Source of the DNA: Dichetophora obliterata
Lineage: Eukaryota; Arthropoda; Insecta; Diptera; Sciomyzidae
Assembly: GCA_963920525.1 (NCBI GenBank)
Contig: OY986436.1
Span: 11,485,467-11,549,466, forward strand
Reading direction: 5' to 3'
Length of the DNA: 64,000 nt
The first letter of the stretch is position 1. Each line of letters opens with the position of its first letter. Shown one piece after another: positions 51,729-61,627 of the stretch. A program made the translations under genes and the position numbers. The notes beneath the pieces were generated by a model. It made no database searches, had not been told where the DNA came from, and saw only the letters and a list, made by a program, of their open reading frames with translations.

Positions 51729-52766
51729 ATTCTTGTTAAAAACCGAAAAAGTAGCCAAGGAAGTTGTAGGCCGAGGTCTAGAAATAAATTCATGCACCAT
51801 CGTATTGTCAGGCCAAAACTTTTGATCCAATACCTTGTGAAAAAGATCACCAGGCAAAGATATTTTAAAAGAGGACGTAATTCGCTCGTATGAAAAATTG
51901 AATTTGTAAACAGAGATATTTTTATTTACAACATTCAGCTTAGAGTTTATATAGAATAACACGTCTTCACCGGATGTATCAGCTGCAAAACGAGAAACAA
52001 ATATAGATTTTGCAGGCTCAATAATCACAAGTTCTTTATGAACAGGGGCTTTGATACTGCTGTTCGATACTTGTTTCGGTATCGCTCCTGTAGAAAACGG
52101 AGTAATCTGAGAAGGTGCAGGGACCACATTTGAGGAAATACAAGTTTCAGCGTAAGTTTTTTTTGTGGCAGAAACGCGAGGAGAATCAGCATTTTCCTCT
52201 ATGATTGGTATTGCTTCAACAGAAAGAGAAATCTGATCAGCTGACGCAGCGACCTTAGTTGGTGCGATATTATCAGCCATTTGATCAGTATTGACAGCAC
52301 CAATTGATTGATCTTCAATCTGTATGTTCACATTAGGGAAAACAGTTAAAGTAGAAGGTAGAACAGTATTATTATTGGGTGACGGCATGGCTATGTCAGT
52401 AGTTTTAGCTGAACTACGAAGATTTTTGTTTGAACGTTTACGTTTTGGAGAATTGTAAGCTTCCTCCATAATTTTAAACTTTTTAAACAAATCTTCGTAT
52501 TCACTCAGTCTATCTTGTGCTACCTTTAGATCCTTAGCCACCTCCAAAAAACCTTTCCGAGATTGTCTAATAAGTTTAAAAATCTCAACGTTTGTAAACC
52601 TGCAATCTTCACATGACCAACGAAGTCCCTTACTTTCGTTGAGTGCATCGAAGATCCTCGCAGTCAACGCTACACACTTGATGTGAAAAAATGAATCACA
52701 CAACCAGCAAGTAACCAGCCGGTCTGATTCACCCTTTACAGCGCAGTTTCGGAAATTGCAGATCAT
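51717..52766 (-). CDS. LINE-2 ORF1 protein with PHD-like finger
   Basis: 349 residues from ATG. Residues 3-57 carry a Cys/His array (CNFRNC, CWLC, H-x2-C, CEDC), again PHD-like. A charged helical, probably coiled-coil stretch follows (~65-105, EVAKDLKVAQDRLSEYEDLF), then a basic KRKRSNKNLR patch, and a low-complexity middle. A C-terminal segment (IFVSRFAADTSGEDVLFYIN, FSYERITSSFKISLPGDLF) resembles an RNA-binding module of LINE ORF1/gag-like proteins. It is about half the length of the LINE-1 ORF1. The frame ends AAT CAA AAA AAC TAG, which contains the frameshift heptamer described separately. Confidence 0.82.
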   Translation of the reverse strand: MICNFRNCAVKGESDRLVTCWLCDSFFHIKCVALTARIFDALNESKGLRWSCEDCRFTNVEIFKLIRQSRKGFLEVAKDLKVAQDRLSEYEDLFKKFKIMEEAYNSPKRKRSNKNLRSSAKTTDIAMPSPNNNTVLPSTLTVFPNVNIQIEDQSIGAVNTDQMADNIAPTKVAASADQISLSVEAIPIIEENADSPRVSATKKTYAETCISSNVVPAPSQITPFSTGAIPKQVSNSSIKAPVHKELVIIEPAKSIFVSRFAADTSGEDVLFYINSKLNVVNKNISVYKFNFSYERITSSFKISLPGDLFHKVLDQKFWPDNTMVHEFISRPRPTTSLATFSVFNKNQKN

Positions 52767-53463
52767 TTTCAGTTTAATAGTAAGTTTTGCAATATAGATG
52801 AAAGTAAAAGGAGAAAAATGAACTTAAATGCTTTTAGTGAAAAACAGTTTATTTTGTTTAAAGACACTGTACTGTAGAAACTTTGCAGCCCTGATTTTAT
52901 AGAACCAACGAATTGAAAAGTTTTATAAGCACTAGAGTTTTTGCAGTAGCGTGAAAACAGCTGTAAAAGTAAATACAATAATTTGCTCTATAGAAACCTG
53001 TTTGCGCTAAAAACAAAACAGGAAGAAGGAAAGAAGCAAATTATAAACAAATATACATATATATATATATTTATTTATATTGAAAATTAAATTAAATATC
53101 AAGTATTTTAAAAGGATGTAATCCACGTTATCACGCTTCCAGATGATGAGCACGCCGATCAAAGCTGTTAATTTCTATTTATTTATATTAATTTTGAACT
53201 TTTGGTTAAATATATCTTTAAAAGTAAGAGCTCGCAAAAACACGTCTAAACGGTAAGAAGATAACGAATGCAATGTAAAAGACACATTTTCCATTGGATT
53301 TACGTAAAATTTATCTTCTTGGAAAGGAATTAAAAGAAAAATAAAAAAAGAAAGCCACTTTAAAGTCTTTTGAAAATTTTTTAAACTTGGAATCACTTAA
53401 AAATTTATTATAATAATAAAAAAGACTTTTTACCAGCAGTTTTAACTATTTTTTTAACTTTAT

Positions 53464-53710
53464 GCCTAAATGTTGGTATAAAAAAGGAATTTATATTTTT
53501 AGAAGATTTCGACATATGTTTTTTGAAAAATAAAAAAATACCAGCGAATAACATGTTTTTTAACAAAAAGGACCTTCAGGAGAATCAAAAACGCTCCGAT
53601 AAATTTTTTCCGATTTGAAAAAAAGTATGCAGAAATTGTTTTTATGAGTTCCTCTATCTTTAGAGACCCCGAACGGCGGAATCCAAATTTTGATCCGGTC
53701 TAATATATAT
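53464..53710. repeat. inner right arm of large inverted repeat
   Basis: Reverse complement of 47690-47950 at high similarity. It starts GCCTAAATGTTGGTATAA and ends GATCCGGTCTAATATATA. 53711-54440 continues the arm at lower similarity and has no gene. Confidence 0.8.
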
Positions 53711-54504
53711 GTCTATAGAAAAGTCGTAATTTACAAAATTATAGCATTTGAAGATACACATTTTAAAAATCTTTATCATAGTAGCAATTAGTCAGTTTTT
53801 AGTGAGTCATTATGTTGTTTTTTTTATATGCGTTATTAAATTGTCCATGGACCATAATCTTACCAATAATCTTCCGAATTCTTACCAATACATTGCATAT
53901 TGGATTATTTATCTGTAAAAAAACGAAAACTTTCAGCAAAATGACAAACAATTTTTCAAACGCCACCATTTTATTATTTTTTGATCAATTTCAATAAAAC
54001 TTGTCTTTCTATAATAACACTCTTACTAAACAGGAAAATTTTTGATTTTTGGTTTCAGCTGACGCTCCTTTTTTAGTGTAAGTAACATTTTTTTAAAAAT
54101 GTATTATTTTTCTCTGCAATTAGGCACAATCTGAAAAATTCCACTTTCATCCCTGGCTTGAACACATTGAAGACAGATGATCGACAACTGATTGTGAAAA
54201 TATTGTGGAAAGTTTCAGCGATAGCGTATTTCTTCACGAGGCACACAAAAAAATTTTCCAATCTCTTTTTGAAGAGGCTTTCGATAAATTGCACAATATT
54301 TTTGAGTTTAATTTTATTAATTAAATCAATTTAAATCACAAAAATTCACAACACAATTTCAATTGACAAGTTTGAGTTGTTTGCTTTGTTTCTTTTTCGT
54401 AAACAACGGAATTTGACAGCTAAGTTACTCACCATAAGAGACAATTGTATCTACTAACACTACCTCATTAAATATATCTTGGCCACAACCTTATAAATGA
54501 ACCT

Positions 54505-54640
54505 TGCTCTGAGCGACAATACGCTGAAAAAGAGTGAAAAATAGAGAAAATGTACATATTTAAGGGCTCTCTAAGCGACAAAACGCTGAAAAAGCGTGAA
54601 AAGCAGAGAAAATATATGTATTTTAAAAAAAAAAGCTGAA
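54505..54640 (+). repeat. two-unit tandem repeat
   Basis: CTCTGAGCGACAATACGCTG followed by AAAAAGAGTGAAAAATAGAG (54508-54548) recurs as CTCTCTAAGCGACAAAACGC with TGAAAAAGCGTGAAAAGCAG (54570-54610). Period is ~62 bp. Confidence 0.6.
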
Positions 54641-54878
54641 TTTTAAACAGAATTGAAAAACTCGCTGCTTAGGATATTATTACAAAATCGCCTGAAATTT
54701 CACATTTATTGCAGTGATTTTTAAATCAGTTTTTAAAGTGTAGATTAATTGCCCACTGGGATGCTTTTAAATGTCAACGATGTGGTTTTTAGTGTGGCAA
54801 GTTTATTTTCTAGCAAGTTTATTTTCGAGAAGAGCATAAAAGCTCATGAGTGAAACTTTGAGGCATCTGAGTCAACTT

Positions 54879-54952
54879 GGAGCCGTGGCTTAGTTGGTTA
54901 AAGCGCCTGTCTAGTAAACAGGAGATCGTGAGTTCGAATCTCGCCAGGGCCT
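54879..54952 (+). tRNA. tRNA-Thr(AGU)-like gene, acceptor stem imperfect
   Basis: This 74 nt cloverleaf has a D-arm TGGCTTAGTTGGTTAAAGC (A box), anticodon stem CCTGT/ACAGG with loop CTAGTAA (anticodon AGT, threonine) and T-arm GTGAG-TTCGAAT-CTCGC (B box). A T-rich Pol III-type terminator lies about 20 nt downstream. D, anticodon and T arms pair well and resemble fly tRNA-Thr-AGT. The acceptor stem GGAGCCG against CAGGGCC mispairs at three of seven positions (3-70, 4-69, 6-67). It may therefore be a decaying copy or the head of a SINE rather than a working tRNA. Confidence 0.65.
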
Positions 54953-56118
54953 TTCCAATGGCAACATTGAAACTGTATTTTTTATTTTTTATTAAAAAAA
55001 AACAACTTGTTCTTTAATGTTTAATTAATTCCTTGACTTGATTTTTGATCAGATTTTTTTGTTACTTGATTTTACTTTAATGATTTAAAGTTTGCATTTA
55101 TTATACCAAGTATGCATTACCATTGCCATAACCATTACCTTACACATTTACATTACCATTACCACCACCATTACCCTTACAATAATAAAACAATATTCCA
55201 ACTACATTCTAGAAGGCATATTATGACCATTATGTTCTCTAAGTTATTATGTTTAATAGATATACTCAAGTTAAAATCCAATTATTTCTAATAAGAACTC
55301 ATAACTTGCCGTCCAAATTACAGGTTATCTATCTCAAGCCAACTTAGCAAAATTATTGTTATTAAATGTTGTTGTTTTTTTTTCAATTTCTTGTTATTTC
55401 TTGAAATTTTGTGAGCCGTTAGAGCTCCAATGGTTTTAAGTTTGCTTACCGTAAGTCATATTTTCCCATAGCAAAACGAAGCAACAAGTTGGTTGGTTGC
55501 CTGTCAAAGTGGCAACACATGGTTTCACACTCCACACGACTTGACGCTGGGCTCACCTCATGAAGCTAACAAAAAATTTTTTTTTTTAATTTTATCTGAG
55601 TTTTCCACAACAAGAAAACGCTTACGGCCCGCAGTAAATAACAATAAAGATAAAGTACACAACTACAACAACAAGAACAACTACAATATTTAGCAAATAT
55701 ATTAGGTTTGTTAGAAATACAACAACAAAAACAACAACAACAACAACAACAACAACATAGCAATAGAATAAAGCACTAAAGCTTCTAATGCCATAAAAGC
55801 CAAGCAGCAGCTGGTCGTCGCACAGTGGGATGGTTTGGCCGATTTAGGCAGCTAAATAGTTATATTTATTTTACTAGGTAAATAGTTTTTATATATTAAA
55901 AAAGAAAAATTTAAATCGGTCGAATAGTTTATTTGCAGTAGCGTGGCCCGTTTTGAAAAAGTATGTTTCGAGAAAAACGCGTTCAAAGTTACTCTGGCGC
56001 ACCGGGTTTTATGAGCTGAAGAATAAGCAGAATTGATTTTTTACATATTCTTCAGTAGTTAATTATTTATTAACAATAAACAATTTTAAAAAAAGTTCGA
56101 ATCTCAAAAAACTATTTG
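54953..56118. other. AT-rich, (CAA)n-containing stretch
   Basis: 55100-55190 has repeated CATTACCATTACC. 55655-55760 is (CAA)n-rich. 55470-55600 is GC-richer, and its minus strand has a donor-like ATGAG|GTGAGC at 55560, so a UTR exon cannot be excluded. No protein-coding evidence. Confidence 0.4.
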
Positions 56119-56126
56119 CCTAAAAC

Positions 56127-57623
56127 CAGTGGCGTAAAACGCGGGCCCGCAGAGCCCGCATTGCGGGCGGGCGCAACTAAGCCAGGGGCGCCGTCAAGTT
56201 CCTTGATGAAAATGATAAATAAAGTGGAGAACGACGCACAGTATAAAATAAGCGGCCAAAAATCTAATACATTTCCAAGTAGCATTTTTTAAAAATAAAA
56301 TTTTTCTTGTTATCAAAATTATATATATATATATTTTATTTATATCAAAATAAAGTTTAATATTTCTTATGTCTAGCAACCTTGCTGTTTTTGTTTACAT
56401 TTTTAAAATATGGTTTTAAGTTTATCATAAAAGTAAACACTAAAAGCGGGATACAAATTTTTAAATATTCAATTTTTAAAAAGCTTAAAAAATAATTTTG
56501 AGAAGTATTGACTTCACAAAAACTTCATTAGACCTGCGTTACACCAAATCAAAAAAAAAAAATTCTTGCTAATACGGAAGATATACATTTTTTTTTAAGG
56601 TGACCTATTTAGTTAAATGTAAGATATATTTGATGTATGGCAATTGATTATTTTTCAAAATTATGCTTATTTAAAAACTCAAAACAACTCAATTTTTAAA
56701 ATATCCTTGCTGTAATCAAAAAAGCTTACATATATGAACAAAAAAGTTGTTAATTTGAGTAGGTGGTATTTTCCAAGGTTGAGTTACTAAAATATAATTA
56801 ATCATCTAAGAAATTTATGTAGCAAATTTCGTTATTTTGAGACAAGACCTTATGAAGTTTCAGGCAAAAATGGGTTTCGTTTATATGGGAAGTGGGTGTG
56901 GCAGATTTCGGATTTTTGTGGTACTTTTTCAAGATTTCTTAATTTTGTCTTTAAAGATATTCATGCCAATTTTCATAGCTCTACGATCACTCTTTCTTTT
57001 TTGGCCAAATATTTTGAGAAAATGTTGTCTTTGTTTGGCAAAATTCGATTATGGTCGAATTACCCGTTTGCTTTCATATTTTCAGCAAGCCAGCTACTGA
57101 TGTTATTTGAATATGTCAGATGGTCATATTTTGTGACGTTAGCAAATTCTTTAGTTAACAGGTAACGTAAAATACATAACATTTAAACTAAACATCTGAA
57201 ACTTATCATTCCACCCATTAAAAAATTATTGATCCCGTTTATTCAATCATTAGGTTTGTTTACTTTTTTAAATCATTAATATGTGACTCTTTTTTACCTG
57301 CTTTGTGATAAAATCTTATAAATTTTATTATATTTGATATTATAAAAAGTATTTCTTACGTTATTGCCTTGGATTGCCTTTTAATAAATTCTATTAAAAT
57401 AAAATATATAAAATAAGATGTTTTTAAAATATAACCGTTGTAATAAATGATGATCATCATATGACCATTGAATTAAAAAAGTCTCTTTTTGTTTGTCAAG
57501 AATTCTCTTGTTTTCTCCTTCGCTTCTAGTAACCTAGTAATAACACAGTTTTACTCTAAAAGTAAAAAGCAGGGCAATTTTAGAAACCTGCGGGCGGGCG
57601 CACAAAATAAAGTTACGCTACTG
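56127..57623. mobile_element. non-autonomous hAT-like element with 8 bp TSD
   Basis: The left end CAGTGGCGTAAAACGCGGGC and the right end AGTTACGCTACTG (inverted CAGTAGCGTAACT) are flanked by the direct repeat CCTAAAAC at 56119-56126 and 57624-57631. The CAGNGGCGTA terminus and 8 bp TSD are hAT features. GCGGGCGGGCGCA occurs next to both ends. The 1,497 bp interior is AT-rich with no transposase. Overlapping plus-strand frames of ~88 codons at 56837-57165 have no recognisable domain. Confidence 0.8.
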
Positions 57624-57952
57624 CCTAAAACCTCCATTGAAGCAGACCACAAATGGATTATTTTTTTTATACTGAGAAAAATGTTTTTATGACATGTAGT
57701 TTTTCAAAAATATTTGTTGTTAATTCAACAAAATCTGTTGTTAGTTGCATTTTAGACACAAAATTAGTCAAATTAATTACATACCATTTCGTAAATTTAA
57801 AATTAATTTTGTTTAGTGCATGATTTAATTACTATAGGTTGTCCATTCGTTTGAGTTTTCTCACAAAAACTTCCTTTTTATATACACCCGTAAAGTTGAA
57901 GAGGAGAGCAAAAGAGTAATTTTTTAATGACAAAATAAAGCTCAGCTGCCTA

Positions 57953-58108
57953 AATATCTGTGGAGTTTTGACAAAACAACTTAAGTCTATCTGAAATTCA
58001 TAGACAAAACAACTTAAGTCTATGAGAATTTCATATCAACTTAAAGGGTTTTGTCTATGAATTTCAGATAGACTTAAGTTGTTTTGTCCTAAAAATCCAC
58101 AGATATCA
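57953..58108. repeat. hairpin with ~55 bp nearly perfect arms
   Basis: ATATCTGTGGAGTTTTGACAAAACAACTTAAG..., here given as ATATCTGTGGAGTTTT plus ACAAAACAACTTAAGTCTAT, continues CTGAAATTCATAGACAAAAC. It is inverted at 58049-58108 with only a few differences. The loop contains a second ACAAAACAACTTAAGTCTAT. 57632-57950 and 58109-58530 beside it are AT-rich with nothing seen. Confidence 0.8.
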
Positions 58109-58530
58109 TACTTGTTCGTTGTACTAAATTCCCAAAGCTACTGCTTTTTCTACTACGTTTTCCACTACTTGTTTGTTTTGATTGAAAATGTTATTGAGTT
58201 TTTAAAAAGGTAATGATAATGTTTTGTTGTGTAAATCAATGTTTAAATAATAAAAGAAATGTATAAAGACACACATAACACAAAAAATTTTAAATTTTAT
58301 GAATATTTGTATTGTTTTTTAGCTCTGAAGTTACAATTAGTGAAAGAAGAGTCAGTTTAGAGAAAAATTTTATTGAAAACATGTTTTTAAATATACATTG
58401 AATGTTTTCGTAACATTTTGCTTATAAAAGTTAGTAAATTCGCCAAAAGAGCACTTTTTCTTTTGAAAAATGGATAAATGTAGAAATATAACAAGTAAGC
58501 CTGCAGACTAAAAGCTTCTTAGCGACGCAC

Positions 58531-60440
58531 AGTGGCACCAAATGGAATTTTGCGCCTCAAAAATCTGTAACTTTTTTGTTTCTTGGTATAATTAAGCCAA
58601 ACCTGGAATATATTATCTATGATAATCAATAAATCGTTTGAACTATTTTTTAAAAATCCATGTTGTATTTTAGTACTAATTTAAATTTAAGATATATACG
58701 ATTATGGCTTGCCTTGCGCGTTTCAAAATTCGCTAACTTTCGTGTCTCTTGCAATAATTAAGCCAAATTTAATATATATTTTTTATGATAATCAATAAAT
58801 CATTAAAACTACATTTTTTCAAATCCATTTTAGTTTTTAGTGATAAAATTTTGTTTTACATTTAAAAAATACGATTTCGGCTTTTAAATATTTGTAGCTT
58901 TTTTGTTTCTTGAAATATTTAAGCACAATTCGGAATGTATTTTTTTATGATATTCAATAAATCACTTGAACTGCTTTTTTCCAAAATCCACTTTTGTTTT
59001 CAGTACTAATTTTTCTTCAAGTTCAGAAAATACTATTTTGCGTTTCAAAATTGTGTAACTTTTTTGTCTCTTGCAATAATAATAGAGTTTAAAATATATT
59101 TTCTATGATTTTCAATAAATCATTTAACTACTTTTTTCAAACCCATTTTAGTTTTTAGTGATAAAATTTTGTTTTAAATTTAAAAAAAAATACGATTTCG
59201 GCTTTTAAAAATTTGTAGCTTTTTTGTTTCTTGAAATATTTAAGCCCAATTCGGAATGTATGTTTTTATGATATTCAATAAATCACTTGAACTGCTTTTT
59301 TCCAAAATCCACTATAGTTTTTAGTACTAATTTTTCTTCAAGTTCAAAAAATACTATTTTGCGTTTCAAAATTGTGTAACTTTTTTGTCTCTTGCAATAA
59401 TAATAGAGTTTAAAATATATTTTCCATGATTTTCAATAAATCATTAAAACTACATTTTTTCAAATCCATTTTAGTTTTTAGTGATAAAATTTTGTTTTAA
59501 ATTTAAAAAAATACGATTTCGGCTTTTAAAATTTGTAGCTTTTTTGTTTCTTGAAATATTTAAGCCCAATTCGGAATGTATTTTTTATGATATTTAATAA
59601 ATCACATGAACTGCTTTTTTCCAAAATCCACTATAGTTTTTAGTACTAATTTTTCTTCAAGTTAAAAAAATACTATTTTGCGTTTCAAAATTGTGTAACT
59701 TTTTTGTCTCTTGCAATAATAATAGAGTTTAAAATAGATTTTCTATGATTTTCAATAAATTATTTAAACTACTTTTTTTCAAAATCCCTTTTAGTTTTTA
59801 GTACCAAAATTTTGTTTTAAATTTAAAAAAATACGATTTTGGCTTTAAAAAATTTGTAGCTTTTTTGTTTCTTGAAATATTTAAGCCCAATTCGGAATGT
59901 ATTTTTTATGATATTCAATAAATCACATGAACTGTTTTTTCCAAAATCCACTATAGTTTTTAGTACTAATTTTTCTTCTAGTTCAAAAAATACTATTTTG
60001 CGTTTCAAAATTGTGTAACTTTTTTGTCTCTTGCAATAATAATAGAGTTTAAAATATATTTTCTATGATTTTCAATAAATTATTTAAACTACTTTTTTTC
60101 AAAATCCATTTTAGTTTTTAGTACCAAAATTTTATTTTAAATTTAAAAAAATTCGATTTTGGCTTTAAAAAATTTGTAGCTTTTTTGTTTCTTGATATAT
60201 TTAACCCCAATATGGAATGTATTTTCCTTGATATTCAATAAGCCAATTGAACTACTTTTTTCCAAAATCCATTTTAGTTTTTAGTACTAATTTTTTTCAA
60301 GTTAAAAAATACGATTTTGCGTTTCAAAATTGTGTAACTTTTTTGTCACTTGCAATAATAAAGCCTAATTTAAAATATATTTTCTACGATATTCAATAAA
60401 TCATTCAAACTACTTTTTTTCAAAATCTATTATTTTAATT
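58531..60440 (+). repeat. ~321 bp dimeric satellite-like array
   Basis: About six higher-order units of ~321 bp, each made of two ~160 bp halves. The shared half pattern is: TTTTTAGTACTAAT or TTTTTAGTGATAAAATTTTG, a TACGATTT(C/T)GGCTTT or TACTATTTTGCGTTTC block, GTAGCTTTTTTGTTTCTTG or GTAACTTTTTTGTCTCTTGC, then TATGATATTCAATAAATCA. The block CCCAATTCGGAATGTA recurs at ~58925, 59245, 59565 and 59886. Non-coding. Confidence 0.9.
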
Positions 60441-61623
60441 ATTACAAGCTTGCTAAGATTATTTTAACAAACTGATGGAAATTTTTGAAATCTTCAAAAT
60501 AAAGTTTGAAATCTAAAATTAAAATTTAAAGTAAAGTAGTTTGTGTAAAGTGTTTTGTTGTATGTGGTAAAAGTGGGGCACCACATGCGTGAGTTTATGG
60601 AGCAGACTCCATACTTCACATATATAACCATGAACACGGAAAACAACACATCAACACAAAAATCATATTTGTTGAAGAATTCTGATATGAACCAGAAAGC
60701 ATATGTTATAGAATAATACGATGCTGGACAAAGGCATAGGATCCACAAAAAAATTAAAGAAATAGTTGGATTGTGCAAAGTTAAAAAAAGTTAGAAAGGG
60801 CCGCAAGGTCCCCTTTTGCATTCCTACGCCATTGGTTTCTTCTAGACAAACATGTATTTGACAAACACACAGATTTTAACGGATCTATCAATTGCGACTG
60901 CATCAACAGAGTTTAATAGAAGAAAATAAAAATATTAAGTTTAAGGAATATTTTTTTGCTATGCACCTACGTTATGAAAAGTTAAATTTCTTAAAAAGAG
61001 CAAAATTGGAGCAACTGATTTTATTTTTGTCTAGTTAACAATGCACTAAAGAACTATGAAAGAAAACAGCGCAAGACAGCGCACTTATTTAAAATTTAAT
61101 CAAAGATGAAAAAAAAAAAAAAATTAAAAAACAGGTTGATAAAAATATTAAATTTATTAAATAAAACAATTTTTTATTTTCTTTTTTATTATTTCAAAAA
61201 GCTTAAGCTTTAAGCTTCCCAACAGCATATAATGCTTGTATGATCAATTAAAAAAGAGTTGGAAAAAATTCGGTTAAAAACGTTCTTCATGTCGCTGCTT
61301 ATATAGGAATGTGTCTTGAGAACACTTAAGCAAGCCATATAACTGAATCGTGTCAATTTTTTTATAAAATTTTCATTGTTGTACAAAATCTGACCTTTTC
61401 TTAGATTATTTTCATAATGATTTTTGCAAGAGTAATTTTGAAAAAAATCATTTATGAGACGCAAACGTCATTTTGGGCCCACAGCTTCTATTTTATTAAG
61501 TTAAATAGTTGATCATAGCAACAAATATTTTAAATTTAGAGTCAATTCAAAAAACGAATATGGACTTCTATATATTAAATATGATTGATAATATAATGAT
61601 TGATACAACTGTAGGCTTTAAAT
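60441..61623. other. AT-rich non-coding, no feature seen
   Basis: The minus-strand open frames at 60494-60778 and 61210-61464 (94 and 84 codons) lack domains and coding bias. I regard them as chance. Confidence 0.5.
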
Positions 61624-61627
61624 ATAA

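Larger units (their letters stand above)
48290..52990 (-). mobile_element. non-LTR retrotransposon (LINE-2 of window), ORF1 and ORF2 intact
   Basis: A second minus-strand LINE of the same general type but clearly different sequence. ORF1 is 52766-51717, ORF2 runs to 48829, and putative UTRs lie on both sides. It sits between the two arms of a large inverted repeat (47690-47950 and 53464-53710), so it probably inserted into an older element. The boundaries are approximate. I see no clear poly(A)/microsatellite tail or TSD. Four copies of GACAAAC(A/T)AGGTC at 48294-48541 may belong to its 3' region. The uninterrupted frames argue for a recent insertion. Confidence 0.85.
44155..54520. mobile_element. 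large nested inverted-repeat structure containing a TA element and LINE-2
   Basis: The left arm (44155-44179, then 46843-47950) and right arm (53464 to ~54520) are inverted relatives. Matches from the outside in: GCTCATTTATAAG with GGTTGTGGC against CCACAACCTTATAAATGAACC; CAAGGTATATTCAACATGGT against the reverse of 54467-54486; AGCTGTCAAA; CCAGGGATG; and a ~250 bp inner block of high similarity (47690-47950 and 53464-53710, sharing AACTCATAAAAACGATTTCT-like and GGAGCGTTTTTGATTCTCCT). The left arm is interrupted by the TA element (44182-46840) and by an extra ~120 bp palindromic piece (46850-46973). The unique centre is mostly LINE-2. Class unknown; no transposase seen. Confidence 0.6.

Noticed and set aside
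56837..57165. Overlapping 87-89 codon plus-strand frames inside the hAT-like element as transposase remnants
   Set aside because: No DDE, BED-finger or dimerisation motif visible; two frames open together suggests chance.
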